A DNA stretch of 64,000 nt, from contig BSBM01000637.1 of assembly GCA_027924585.1 (NCBI GenBank), positions 1,364,001 to 1,428,000 of the forward strand. The letters run 5' to 3'. Shown piece by piece: positions 1 to 12,540 of this stretch. The translations under genes and the position numbers were made by a program. The first letter of the stretch is position 1, and each line of letters begins with the position of its first letter. This stretch comes from Larix kaempferi. Taxonomy: Eukaryota > Streptophyta > Pinopsida > Pinales > Pinaceae. The notes beneath the pieces were generated by a model. The model was not told the DNA's origin. It did not search any database and saw only the letters and a program-made list of their open reading frames with translations.

Positions 1-730
1 AATGCGTGAGGGTTCAAGGAAACTAGTGCCTCGGGATTTGGGCCAATGGAGTCCTCCAAGTGTGACGCCTTGGAGAACCCACCTAGGGATTTGCAAAAGA
101 CCAAAAACCCAGAAATGGTTTGCCAATAAACCAAGTCTTTTGAGCCAGAGAATTTTTCGACTAATTTTACTTAAGGTTTTAAAATGAAATGACAGATGGG
201 TAGGTTAGAAGAATGAATTACTTACCTCACAAGAATACCTGAGTCATGGAAATGTTTGCTATGATGCTGAGGATTGTTCCCGCAAAGATCAAATGAGAAT
301 TTGGTGATGTATCTTGTCCCCACGAGTTGCCCAGCTCCACACGTGCACCCTCCTCTTCCTGTTGAACCAAGGGCAACAAAAGATCAATCAATTCAAGCAA
401 GAATGGAAGAAATACAAAGAAAGAACATGATAAGAAGAAGTAAGATGTACAAAAACAATAATACTCCCTGAAACCGACGAAGAGAAGAGAAGAGAGCAAG
501 GAGAGTCTCCCCAACCAATGCGCCTTCCTCACCAATTCGACTTCTTCACCTGTAGATAAAATGTAGAGAGAAGATGTGCAAAATAACCACCAAGATCCTC
601 AATGCAGAGGAAGAACAGTTTCAATCAACACCAATAGCATCCACAACCACAAGACAAGAGTTTGCAAAGAAGTACTTTTATTCCAGAAGCCAAGAGCCAA
701 AAGTCCCTTTACAATGAGAGGGTCTCTCCT

Positions 731-737
731 TTTTATA
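731..737 (-). promoter_or_regulatory. TATA-like box in LTR-A1
   Basis: The plus strand reads TTTTATA, which is TATAAAA on the minus strand, the LTR's own direction. It lies just upstream of the GGAGAGACC block. The block downstream of the TATA is shared with copies A2 and A4 (GGAGGAGACC and GGAAGAGACC), which supports a conserved LTR core promoter. Confidence 0.45.
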
Positions 738-2440
738 GCTATGGGAGAGAACAAAACCCTAACCACCTTTTAAAAGAGTGGCTAAGATTAAAATATACAT
801 AAGTTATAATCTACGGTTGAGATGAGCTCAACAAATAAAGTACATGGATCAACTCCAAAACATAAGATCCCACTAGTCAAATCGCCCTAGGGAGGACCGT
901 CCTCATAAAGTGACTATGAAAATATAACAATAAGCTCATGGTGGGTCTAGGGGGTGATATAATTCCCTCCTAGTATGTCTCCATGGCACAATAACATCAA
1001 ATATATCATCTAAGTACAAAATCATACCCACTAGGGAAAGTCGTGAGCCTCCAAAGGCACCATGAAACCTCATAAATGTGTTGGAGAAAGATGTGTGGGC
1101 CCCACTGACTGATGCAACTGCTCTGGAGGGTGTGGGAGACATCAGACACATCATCAAAACCATTCCTATGCCATTTCCTTGCCTCAGTAGCCCAAATCGA
1201 ATTCCTCTGTAGCCAATTTTACCATTTTTATGCCTCTATAAATCACCTGTAAAAGATAAAAATGCTTGTATCTCTTTGCCTGGTCACCCGGGGCCAAATC
1301 TGACTACACCAATATGTCTCGGAATATAGTAATGTAGTAAAAACAAGTGGCTACACTCCATATCCCCTCTGTAGCACCATAGGTGAACCAATCAAATCAT
1401 GACGCTACTCTGATAGGCCATTTTTAATGGCAAATCTGCACTGAAGTGATAAACTGAGAGAAATCCCAACGGAAACTGCCCGGAACTGAAATTTGATTGT
1501 CCCAATGGACTCAGAGAGCCCAAATGCACTAAAGGTGCATACTCATACACCATATGGATGACTGCATAATCATATAATATCAACACCATGCTCGCACAAT
1601 ATAAAAATAATAATAATCTGCAAACGATCAAAATCATTAAAAGTACTGCAGATCACTATCTAAACCTGTAACTGCTGCATGGAACCATCTGGTGACCAAA
1701 TAAGGATCACATATCATCAATAGCGATCATCCAGGGGGTTGCCCATTTCATGTCCTATGGTTGACTTTGGTCAAACTGGGTTTGACCAAGTCAAACTGAC
1801 CCATAATATGATCCAAACCATAAACATCAAGGTGCTGCAAGTGCATTTGGTTAAAGCATGCTTCATTAATCATTCTAATAGCAATATAAACATAAAGTAA
1901 TCATTTCACTGGCGATCTAATTTTCAATAATAATAATAGCTCAGACTAGAACCTCAAGACTATACTCACTTTATGGTTGTGATCAATTTGCTAGTGATGA
2001 GTGAGGGTGGGTAAATACAAGGCTAGGCTAAGGGATGACTGTTCTAACTCAACACTGTGACCCTTTGGAAGTGGGAAAGGTGATACACACTAAAGCATAT
2101 GCTGGACAAGCAATAACACAGGGGATGGCAGTGTCTCACAAATGGATAAGATGTTTCAGAAGTGCTTATTCAAGCTTGACAAATGTCTACAACTCACATC
2201 AAAGTTGATACAGCTCCGTGAGGATCTTTTCTACAGCCGCCATGACCAGGTGCCAGGCAACCGTAACTCAAGACTCTAGGGGACACTTATAATTAGTTGT
2301 CTCAAGCTCCATCTCATATCACAACCCGCAGGCTAATGAGGAAAAATCATTACAGTATAGGCCAGCAGATTATTAGATATAGCATACATTTAACCACTGC
2401 TTTTTGGGCCTTTCATTCATTTCCATAGCCTTGATCCGTG

Positions 2441-2572
2441 TGTGTTGAAAAACACATTCTTGGATTTACATTTATTAGGTTTTTTGATCTGTGTGTGTTG
2501 AAAAACACATTCTTGGATTTTACATTTATTTCACATGGCCTTTCATTCACGTGTGTTGAAAAACACATTCTA
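2441..2572. repeat. Three spaced copies of a GTGTT..AACAC stem-loop unit
   Basis: A unit containing GTGTTGAAAAACACATTCT occurs at about 2441-2460, 2491-2512 and 2551-2570. Each copy can fold as GTGTT / AACAC around a GAAA loop. The first two copies also share the downstream stretch TGGATTT..ACATTTATT. The array lies inside LTR-A1. Confidence 0.7.
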
Positions 2573-3342
2573 GAATGGGCTTTCAATTAAGATATACAAT
2601 AAAGTTTCCAGATACATGTAATGATGGTAGTATTATTTGTTTCAGGTCTAGCCAACACAACTTAGGCAACTCAGAGCCGAGACACAATACAACAGGGAAG
2701 CTCATCCAACAAAGAGGCTAGAGTGGGGAAAGTCCTCCATGTCACAAATCAAGTAGTCAGTCAAGGTAAAACAATAACTGGAAGGTAATAGATGGATGGA
2801 GATAGTGAAAATGATGCCAACACTAGCAAGCCAAACAATGGTGGGAATGATCACCTCCATTATCCTAGGAGGGTGAAACGAATGAGTATAGACAAGAACC
2901 TCTATCATCTGAGCAGGACACTAGATAAATATATAATAAAGACCAAGTCCAATATATATATATGATCGTTAGATCATGACACTAAATGCTACAACATGCT
3001 ACTAGAATGACCAGGAAAGCAATATAAACCAATACACAAGATAATACCTGCTGGACCATATACCTGTGCAAACCATCTAAACTATCATCTGTCAACTGGG
3101 AACCTGTTGCTGCAACTCTAGGCAAGGCATACTTCTCTGTATGGAAAAATGGCTACATCGGTCATCAAATTTGAGTTTCCCGAGACTTAGTCATGGCAAA
3201 GGAATATGCTGTTGCTCATTATCATAAGAGTGATCCAAATAGTTGCTCATCTCAAGCATCTCAGTGTAAAGGACTGGCTGAAAAATATACTGGAATCTAG
3301 AATAAATATATGGTAGCCCCAGCTACTATAAATGTGATAACA

Positions 3343-4677
3343 CTACCCAAGAGTCACTTTCAAGTCAAAGACCGTGCTCGGAAAAGCAAGGGGGTTAGTA
3401 TTCAGTTTAGCATGCAACAAATTTAAGAAAATGACTAAATGCAAAGTTTAAATAAGTTTGGATTTTGCAAAAGTAAAACTTGAAACAATTTTGAACTTGC
3501 GAAAAAGAATCTTTTAGTAACTTTAGACTTTTGCAATTTTGAGAAAAAGTAACTTTGAAACTTTGCGAAAAGTAAAGCTTTGAGAAAAGATGGACTTATG
3601 CAAATTGTAAAAATTTTAAGAAACTTTCGATTTTGATTTTAACTCTTGCGAAATGAAAACTATCCTAGCATTATACTAATCTAACTAATATGTATGTAAA
3701 ACAGTAAAAAATAAAAATAAGCAAATCAAGGACAGACAAAGGCTTCCCCCAAATGGGGGAAGAGGGGTGCGGGAGCTGTAATCCCACTCGCTTTCTTATT
3801 AATAATTACAAGTAAGTTAACTCTCCGATAGAGAGCGCTCTTGATCCGCTAAAAGCGAGATTCAAGAGACTTTAAGCTTTAAGAAAAGCTGAGGGAAAGC
3901 AAGGGAATGAAGAGAGGGGAGATTTGTGGTACAAGATCCCAAATATGCTTCCTTTCCTCACTTTCCTGTCAGACAAATACTAAAAACCAGCAAACACGAA
4001 AAAGTTTATTAGTGGATTAGTACATATAAATACATCAAAATTCTACAATCTAGTACTTGGAAAATGCTCAATAAATTTACTACACAAGTACTTAGCATGA
4101 AATAGATCTAAACTTATGATTATTTTGAGCTCTCTAGATCTATGAATGAAGCAAATAATCTCTTAAAATGAAACTTTTAAACTCACATTTACTTGTTTTC
4201 TTTAAACAAAAAGGGAAAGAGAGAATTTGATTTGAAGTTTTTAAGGAAGGAAGAAGGATTCAAGCTCAAGCTTGAATATTGAAGAACTTGGAGATTCTGC
4301 GAAACAAGGAAAATTAGACCCAAAGTATTTCGTGAAGATGAACAAGATGCAACTAAGCTCAAGCTCGCCTTCACGCTTGGTGAACCTGCAAATCTACAAA
4401 ACTTCAAAGAAAGGGAGATCAAATCTAGTGTGGTACATAAACAAAGATTGAAGAAATATTAGTATAACTTACTACAATTTGTTCATTCAAATCTTGGAAA
4501 ACTTCACACAAACAAACAAATTGAAGTCTTCAAATGCTTACCCTATGGACTAGAATGATAATCTTCAAAGATAGATAATAGATTACTACACTTGCATAAG
4601 AAGAAAAGAGATTAGAAGGGTATCACCTCAACAATTAAATCATGCATTCACCATAAGAATCCTTACACAACATGGAC
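3343..4677. other. Non-coding stretch between LTR-A1 and the hAT element
   Basis: No ORF of interest is present. From about 3420 to 3660 it is rich in repeated TTTTGCAA and CTTGCGAAA words. From 3740 to 3800 there is a G/C-rich inverted patch (CCCCCAAATGGGGG). It is presumably older intronic repeat DNA of the GEN-like gene. The five bases next to LTR-A1 (CTACC, 3343-3347) could be half of a target duplication whose partner lies outside the window. Confidence 0.5.
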
Positions 4678-4685
4678 CTCCAAAG
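4678..4685. repeat. Left 8-bp target-site duplication of the hAT element
   Basis: CTCCAAAG directly precedes the CAGGGTT terminus and is repeated exactly at 12836-12843, directly after the opposite terminus. Eight base pairs is the duplication length of the hAT superfamily. Confidence 0.95.
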
Positions 4686-4800
4686 CAGGGTTGCCATGCG
4701 TGGGAGTGAAGCGGGAGCGAGAGCGGGAAGTGGGAGCGCGGGTGCGCATTTTTCAAAAAATGGTTGGGAGCGAAGCGTCTCGGGAGCGTTTATATATATA
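4686..4800. repeat. hAT left terminal inverted repeat and subterminal GGGAGCG cluster
   Basis: After the terminus, the words GGGAGCG or GGGAGTG recur within about 110 bp, along with CGAAGCG. Clusters of short motifs just inside the ends are the usual transposase-binding sites of hAT elements, so a binding role is inferred. A short (TA)n tract follows at about 4791-4811. Confidence 0.6.
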
Positions 4801-5271
4801 TATATATATATTCAAAAAAACATGTAGAATGCCAAACTAGATGCAAAATTTATGAAACATGTATGTTTGTGTTACTTCCAATATATGAAATGCCATCTAA
4901 ATTCCATAATTCATGATACAATTACAAAGTTACGAATTGAAATACATTTTACAAATACAAATACAAACCATCTAGATTCTATCAATTACAAACATACAAC
5001 CTTTAGAACCATATAATAGGGAAGTACAACATTAACTTATGGAAGTACATCATTAAGTACCAAATAGGGAAGTACATACTACATCATTAAGTACCAAATA
5101 GTTTTTGTTTACAAAAATCGGCTATCTGCATGTGCCATGAAGCATAACTTATAAGTACCAGAATGATAATTAAACTGACATACGAAGACTAAAACGTCTC
5201 AAAAGTTCAAAACACTAAACTGAGCTATGATTTAAATCCTATCTAGTAAAATGCAAAACAATCTATTTCTC

Positions 5272-7292
5272 CTAGTTCCTCTTTCCACCACCACGATTGC
5301 CTCGTGAGGGTACGCTTGGTGGTAGTGAAGATGAAGCATGTGTAGCTGAGTGTGACTGTGAAGGTCCTTCTAATGCAGGTACTATTGGAGTGCTAGTGAA
5401 GGGACCTCGCACCGGATGGAGGTGGCATCTCAGCACGCTCATCCTCATCCAAAAGAGCATTCTCCAACTCCTCCAAAACCAATGCTCTATCCTCCAAGTT
5501 GTCCTCCTCTGGATTGTAGTCCCACATCTTATTTGATTTGTCTATAGTTGGATCCTCACAGTAATGCGACAACAACCGCAAGTTGTAATGCACATAGACC
5601 AAGGTCTCTGCTCATTGTACATTCAACCTGTTTCTTTTGACATTGTGGATGAAACTGTATGTGCTCCAACACCTCTCTATTGAAGAAGTGTTCACCACCT
5701 GTGAAAGCACCCGCATTGCCATAGTTTGTAGTTGTGGTGTACTAGTGCCATACATGTCCCACCACTGAAGAGAAGGCAAATTCCCTCGATCTCTAGTTGC
5801 ATGGTTGCTCCCAAAGGCACCAGTGCAACTGATGTACTGGCTCAACTGTCGCCGAATGCTATCACACTCCTCAACATCTGGGTACATTTTTTCCAATGCT
5901 TCCATATAACCAGCTTGAACCTCTGGATCTTGGTGTGGTTTTCTCTTTGCCTCACCACCTAGTGCTGGGGTTGAAAGCCAGGATATATGATAGTATTTTG
6001 GTGTAAGCACATATGCTAAGGCATGTAGTGGAATATTCAGCTTCTCCCACCGTTTTTCCACCTCTATACGGATTAAATCATACAAAATCTCATCTCTAGG
6101 CTAAACAATGTCCTTAATTTGTCCTAGCATAGTGTCAATTTGCTCATACACCTCCCCAATGACCGGTCGATCAAAATCTGCAAACCAAAGCATGTTATAA
6201 ATTGGCTTGGTAAACTGTAAAACATACTTGACCTGTGTCCAAAAATAGCTATCAAGAACAGTGTCCTTTGTTGCATCCATGCCAGCTCTATCAATGCTAA
6301 TGTCATCCCACTCATCACTCATCACCATAGCACCCAAAGCTCGTCTTACCCTCAATAGGCACCTGAAGGTGAGGAAATAGATACCAAATCTAGTGTTTGC
6401 AAACTTAAGTAATTGCAACTTAGAGTAAGTGCCATAAAAGGCATTGACCCTTGAATGCCTGGTGATAAATTTAATGAGTTTCTTCCCTCGCTAGTACAAA
6501 TCATTTATCCATGTGCATTCTTTGTGCTTGATAATATCATGCATTAAAAGGTTCAATGTGTGCACCAAACAACCAGACCAAAAGATGTGAGTATATTTCC
6601 GCTCAATGATTTGTCCTGCTCCTTTACAATTCGTTGCATTATCAGTGGTTACTTGAATCGCATTAGTAGGACCAACCTCATCAATAGTTTTCAGTAAGAT
6701 GTCTGCTATGTTCTAAGAAGAGGCCATGAGTGATGAGGAGTCTTGCGCTCCAAGAAACATTGCACCACTAGACGAAACACCAAGGATATTTATCAAATGT
6801 TCGTTTCTAACATTTGTCCAACCATCAGATACAATGGATACCCCAGTATCTGCCCACCCATCTGTAAACCATGTAAGAGCTCTTTTGACTTTTGCTTTTT
6901 CCTTGTCAAGTAACACAGTTCTAGATTTTTCATACCCAGGGGCCTTGTATCCAGTAGGGGTTTTGTTAATGGATTTAACCATGGCATGCCCATAAGGGGA
7001 GCGGAGAACATTGAATGGCACACCACATGCATAAAGAAACCTCACCACTTTTGCATCCACATCCTCCCTACCACTAATATCAAGGAAATCTTCTATGGTT
7101 CTCTTAATTCCACTACCAGTTGAGGACCTTCCACCAGGTGAAGGAGGAGATGAAAATGGGCTCCCAAAGCTAGAAGAAGCATCAGATTGAACCTTTTGTT
7201 TTTTAGCATTCATTCTTTGTGCAGCTTCCTCTATCTTGATGTAGTTTTCTCTCTCTAGTTGTGTTATCTTGGGGCAAATTGTAATACCAAGG
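5272..7292 (-). pseudogene. hAT transposase, C-terminal part (DUF659 to hAT dimerisation domain)
   Basis: This continues the N-terminal part at 11789-12129, from which it is separated by the nested LTR-A. It starts at the insertion point with SLGITICPKIT. Recognisable segments are TIEDFLDISGRE and VRFLYACGVPFNV, then the DUF659-like core with SIVSDGWTNVRN (about 6830), then the C-terminal dimerisation motif with SSIERCWSTYSFIH and KRNRL (about 5620-5690). The reading frame is continuous but carries TAG codons near 6713, 6490 and 6101 and a TGA at 5612. One indel near 5410-5430 moves the serine/proline-rich tail into the frame ending at 5272. The protein would cut and re-join the transposon ends. 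The copy is dead through nonsense codons and the LTR insertion. Confidence 0.88.
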
Positions 7293-7297
7293 GACCC
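7293..7297. repeat. Left target-site duplication of LTR-A2 (GACCC)
   Basis: GACCC immediately precedes the LTR terminus TGTTATCACA and recurs at 11784-11788 immediately after TGTGATAACA. The 5-bp length is typical of LTR-retrotransposon integrase. Confidence 0.93.
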
Positions 7298-10200
7298 TGT
7301 TATCACACCATAGTAGCAAGGCTACTATTCTCGCTTAGCAGATATCTACACATTCCAGAGCTTCCATTATTCAGAGCTTGGCTATGATGATTGTATATTT
7401 TGAGATCACTCATGATCAGAGTAGTGTATTATTCAGACTTATGTTAGACCTTGCGTCAAGGCTGAGCCTTGAGAGTTTAGATTTGATGATCGATGTGACC
7501 CTTTATCCCATACTATTTCAGTTCAGTGCCTAGAGATGTATTGCAATAGTGTTTCAGATGATATATGATGATTATTCTTGTGATGATGTTGTATGATCTA
7601 TGGATGTTTTATCATTGGCTGTGGATTATTATCTTGTTGCTTTAATCTTGTTCATAGCATTGGCTCGGTATATAATTCATAATGTGGCAAAATGTGTAAA
7701 ACTCAAAATGAACTATAAAATGGACACTTACTTGCACATTTAGGTTGTTTGACAAAACTCCCTGGTTCACTACCTTTCATAGATATGGTCGTTCTTGACA
7801 CCGTTTGTCTGCTAGCTTAGGCTCCACCTTCACTTGACTCCATCCATACATGACTTTCCTTATTTGGTTTTAAACCTTGACTTGTCTTTCTTGACTTTAT
7901 AATACTAAGGACTTCCCCTTTTTCTACCTCTGTGTTTGGACCGCATCCCTGTATGTTTAGTGTCTCGGCTCTGAGTTGGTGACAAAACTTGCCTTTGGTA
8001 AGTTGGATTGTAGGCCTAAATCATTCTGGTCGGTTGTCCCGATGTTTGGCATTGGCTCGAACTCCCCCTAGTCACTTGAGATGTTGTTGGCTAAAACTGA
8101 AAGCTCATGTACTACTTATGGAAACTTATATAAATTCGCCCATGGAAACTAAAAAGGGCAAGAGCGATGAATTGCTAAAACAATACTCCTCGAAGAGTAT
8201 AAGGAAGGTCCAAAAAGCAATGGTTCTTAAATGCTATATCTAAACAATTGCTGACCTTATATTGATATGTAAACATGCCCTGGATGCAAGCTGCAATTAG
8301 TTGTGCTTATCAGCACACTTGAGATCCGAAGGGTTATGTAGGCCAAAAAGGCCATGAAATGAAATTGAATGATCCTAATGAACTTGGATCAACTTGTTGT
8401 AGACATGACGCCTAAGTTGAATAAGCACTCTCTAAACAACTTACCCATTTGTGAGGCACAGCCATCCCCCGTGTTATTTTGTCCGGCACGGAGTTTGTAG
8501 TTTCCCCTTTCTCCCAGTCCAAAGTATCTTTCAGTTGAGTTTAGACAAGTCACCCCTTTGCCCAACCTTGTTCCTAGCCTTCATCCTTCGCTAGCAGTTT
8601 GACCATGTCCAATGGGTGAGTTTGTCATTTAAACTATTGTGCGAGTAATTACAAATAACAAAGGAATATGCTAACGTGATTAATGCCACTGAATGGATGT
8701 TTTACTTTAAGTTAAACTGTGAGTATGATTAGAGGAACATGTCTTAGTCTACTAATATGATTTATCCTTGGTTGTATATGGACCTAGTCAAACCTAGTTT
8801 GACTATGGTCATTTCTTGGGATCCGTGATGATGTGGGCCATGAAGGTTTATTGATGATGATGTATGGGCCCACATACTCCTATTGATGATACTATATGAT
8901 GGACAAATGATTCAAATGATGATTGATGCAATTCAGCAGGTTTTATTATTACTTCATATCATCAGATTATGCACCGTCCATGTATGGCGGACCCTACAGT
9001 TAGCCCATCAGGGAAACCCATGGTGTATGAGTACACATTCTTGGTAGATTTGGGTCTTCTAGATCCAATGAGACACTTTCTTTCAGTTCCGGGCACTTCT
9101 GACAGTGATAGATGCAGTTTTACACTTATTGACCAGATTTGGGGCTGATTTCCCAGCCTGAGCAGCAGGGGCCATGAGAGGACAGTTCACCTAGGGCACT
9201 GTATGAGAAGGGGGTGGTCCAACCACTTGTTATTACCATTTATCCCCCCTTCTAGAGAGCTTGGTGGGCTCAGTTTGACAGCGCAGGTGCCCTAGGAGAC
9301 AGTTTCAGCACTTTCACAGTTACCAAGGCAATCCAGAAATGGGATAGAAGGGTCACTGAGGAATTCGATTTGGGTAATTGAGGCAAGGTTTTGGCACTTG
9401 GTTTTCACAGAGATCTTCCAGGGTGAACCCCCTATCTTCCAACCAGTTTTTATCATTTGGGTGGGTCCACAGAGGCCACAGGAGGCCTTTGACTGCTTGT
9501 CTGTCACAAATTTTGAGGACAAATTTGATCATTTATATTTATTTTGGACATATTATATTATTTTATTGCGCCATGGGGATGAGCTAGTAAGGATTGATGC
9601 CTCCTAGCCCCACCATGAGCTCCATGTGTCATGTCCTAGTCATATGAGGTAGGCTTTTGTACTTTTACCCCCTCTGGTGGATGACGTCACCCTCCTTGAG
9701 TATGTTTAGCTATGACGTCATCACCTTTTTTAGTGATCCATGTGTTATGTTATTATGGTTCATCTTAGCCATTGATTATGTATTGAGATCTTTTAATCTC
9801 AACCACTCATTTTTATTGTATTGTAAAGTGGTATAGGGTTTTGGTCTTTATTATCCTGTATAAGGAGGAGACCCCCTGTTGTATAGCTCACCTTTGGAGC
9901 TCTGGAATATTGGAATAGAACACTTCTTTGTGGAGCATATTTCTCTTGTCTTGTGGATTCTCTTGCATCTTGAGTATACAGTATCTCTTCTATGTATCAT
10001 TGTGGATCTTGGAGCTACATCTTGTTTTCTTGCAGGAAAGTCGAATTAGTGGAGAGGAGGGCGATTTCTTGAGGGTTATTGTTGGAGGGATCCACATATT
10101 CTCTCTTGGGTTGATCTTGGTGAAAGGGAGTATCATTATTGTATCTTTGTGACATAGTTGATACTTTCTATTACATCTTTCCATCATTTTCATAATCATC

Positions 10201-11783
10201 TTACTTGGCTTGTTTCACTTGATCTTGTCTTGTAGGAGGAGGACGATTTGGCAATCTTGGAGGACATTTTGGCTTCGAGCTCTTAGATCTCACTCTTGAA
10301 TATACACATAGGAGAATGCTATCAATTTGCAAGGTGGCCACAAGCAATTGAGGTAAGATCTACAAGGTATGTGTCTATATCCATCCATTTTTCTTCATTG
10401 GTCACAAACCCTTAAAAGTTAAAACCCTCATTTTGTTTTTCTTAGATCTACTTGGATCTAGCCTAGCTTTTGGAAGGATATTGAAAACCCACCTCTATAG
10501 TATCCACGGCAATTCGGATCTATAGTTTGGTGATGCTTGGGTTCCATTTGACACACTTTCCAAGGCACTTAGCCCTCCTTGAACAAAATCGCACCACTTG
10601 GGAGAAGCTAGTTTGGTTGGTTCCAAGACATGGGTAGGTGAGATCCCACTTGATTCATGATCCTCACACTTGATAACCTACCCATAGTGCTTCACTTTGT
10701 TGATTTTTGCCTTGTGGGCCCCATTCCTCATTTTGAGGGTTGTGCCCCACTTGGGTCAATTTGGTGATGCATTTGCAATCTCAGATCTATGGAGATCTAG
10801 CCATTGGATGCCCATGATTTTCAAGATCCACATTCATACTTGCCTAAACTACTTGGATCTAAAGTTTGGTAGCCATTGGATTTGATTCGACACACCTTTC
10901 CATGCTTTTAGCCCTCCTTGGGCAAAGTCGCACTCCTTGGGTGATTTAGTTATCCCACTTTGAGAAACTGGGTGGTTGAGATTCCATTGGATTTGGAAAG
11001 AGCATATCTTGAAACCTACATCTACTGTCTCACTTAGTGAAGTTCTGCCTTGGGGGTAGCATTCCTTGTTTTGGGGAAAGTTGTCCACTTGGGTCACTTA
11101 GTGAAATAATAGATCTAGTAAGATCCACCCATCATTTCTCAAATAGCCCACTTGATTTGTATCCTAGGTGTCCCGATCTACAAATTGACATATATTTTGA
11201 CTCCATTAACCCATCCATCAAGGTACTAGTCCACCTTGGGTAATTCGCACTCCTTGGGAATTGTGTCAAGTCCTAGATCCCTTATGTGGGTATCTCTAAT
11301 TTCTTCTTAGATCCTTAGATCTATCTCTTATATACCCCTTGGTACCACTTGCACCCCTTAATTCCACCTTGTGGGTCCCATTTGAGCCATTTCCATATCC
11401 CAATGAAGTGGTCCCACATGTGTATTTTTATGGTACTAGATCTTCTCATCTTACTTGATCATGTGGCCTAAATCATACATTAGTTGAAACACTAATCATT
11501 CCTTAAGCCTCCTTCAACCATACTTTAACTTCTAGGTCCACCTAACCTTGCATTGGTTTTCGTAACTTGTCTTTTACATATCCCTAGGAACCTTTGATTG
11601 GTTATAGGGTCTCCCCCTAGGTCTTGATTTATCTTGATCTAAAGTGAAGAGTGGCTCGGTTGACGTGACTCCTAGATTGCATTGGGAACCGTGGCATTTC
11701 TTGGGTCACCTCTTTAGTTGTTTGTCTCCTCTACCATCCCGGATGGGATACCACTAGGGACAACTACAAGTTGTGTGATAACA
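7298..11783 (+). mobile_element. Full-length 4.49-kb LTR of family A (copy A2), solo
   Basis: The ends are a perfect 10-bp inverted pair, TGTTATCACA and TGTGATAACA, flanked by 5-bp duplications GACCC. No primer-binding site, second LTR or gag/pol sequence is found inside, so this reads as a solo LTR left by recombination. A TATA-like box (TATAAGG, 9859-9865) divides it into a U3 of about 2.5 kb and an R/U5 of about 1.9 kb. It interrupts the hAT transposase gene, in the opposite transcriptional direction. An alternative reading is a large non-coding DNA transposon with 10-bp inverted ends. The TG..CA ends and the promoter make an LTR more likely. Confidence 0.8.
9859..9865 (+). promoter_or_regulatory. 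TATA-like box of LTR-A2
   Basis: TATAAGG is followed by GAGGAGACCCCC. The downstream block is shared with copies A1 (minus strand, 731-737) and A4 (30234-30240). Its conservation across three copies supports an LTR core promoter. Confidence 0.5.
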
Positions 11784-11788
11784 GACCC
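11784..11788. repeat. Right target-site duplication of LTR-A2 (GACCC)
   Basis: It matches 7293-7297 exactly and resumes the interrupted hAT transposase sequence. Confidence 0.93.
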
Positions 11789-12129
11789 TTTGTTATCATC
11801 ATTGTCTAATACCCCACAAAGATGCCTCCTCACACGGGTGTATGAATGCTATAAGGTTTTCCTGGACGACAACCATGTGGGCATAAAAACTTAGTGGTTC
11901 CACCACCTCTACCCCCCTCAAGTTTTGTGACATACCTCCACGAGGGGGTTAATGAAGGTTTGCCACTATCAGCTTCATTATCATCCCCTTCACCACCCTC
12001 CTCTCCTTCATTCATTGGGTCACTATGAGAATGACCACTAACATCTTCTTCATCCACATGCCTATTCCCAACCAACACCATGAGAACCAAAAATGGAAGT
12101 AAACACCACAAGAAGAACATTTTCTTCAA
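11789..12129 (-). pseudogene. hAT transposase, N-terminal part with BED-type zinc finger
   Basis: An acidic N-terminal tract (MNEGEEGGEGDDNE; probable start Met at 12015, though the frame is open up to 12129) leads into a BED-like finger. The finger has aromatic WRYVTKL, then KFLCPHGC, and, after a frameshift near 11835, VRRHLCG. The Cys-Cys-His-Cys spacing is that of plant hAT transposases. The open frame breaks in HTPV where an indel has shifted it. The rest of the protein continues across the nested LTR at 7292. BED fingers bind the transposon's terminal regions. Confidence 0.8.
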
Positions 12130-12540
12130 GTTTTAGATGAACAACCTACAATAGAATGAGGAGGAAGAGGGAATGGGAAAATGTAGGAGAAGATAAAAAT
12201 ACAACAATAAACAAGACATTTTGTGAACAATATTCAACAAAAATACACATTGGGAATACCTATTTTGATCTCCAATGATTTGCAAGTAGAGATGGAACCC
12301 TTTGTTTTCTCCTCCAAGCTCTCTCAAATCCTCTTCAAGATCTCCAACTTTGCTCCAACACCAAGCCAACACCAAGAGCTCCTTCCCTCTCCACTACAAC
12401 TCAAAGATGAAACAATGAGGAAGAAGAGGGAGAGATTGTGCCTTATCTCCCCTCTCTAACCCTAAAAATTCGCTAGGCCCCACCCAAAGAGCAAAAAAAC
12501 AAAAAAAAACATAAAAAACCTTTACCTAAGCACCAATTTT

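Larger units (their letters stand above)
1..3342 (-). mobile_element. LTR-A copy A1 (partial, runs off the left window edge)
   Basis: Read on the minus strand, this stretch begins with a diverged form of the family-A terminus: the plus strand ends TGTGATAACA at 3333-3342. It then follows the same order of blocks as the full copy at 7298-11783. One block is the stretch around 2230-2340, which reverse-matches 28610-28740; another is the 'cctcctag' block near 960-1000, which matches 9598-9620. A TATA-like box lies on the minus strand at 731-737, at the position corresponding to 9859 in the full copy. No coding capacity is seen. The left end is outside the window, so it is unknown whether this is a solo LTR or part of an element. 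The match to the full copy is clear for about 590-3342 and weaker for 1-590. Confidence 0.7.

Noticed and set aside
227-773. Short ORFs at the left edge
   Set aside because: They fall in LTR-A1, contradict each other on the two strands and have no homology features.
7298-11783. Complete element with two 1.58-kb LTRs and an internal region
   Set aside because: The start sequence occurs only once inside; the 1.58-kb copy at 46071 consists of both outer ends joined, so it is a deletion of the 4.49-kb unit and not one of two LTRs.
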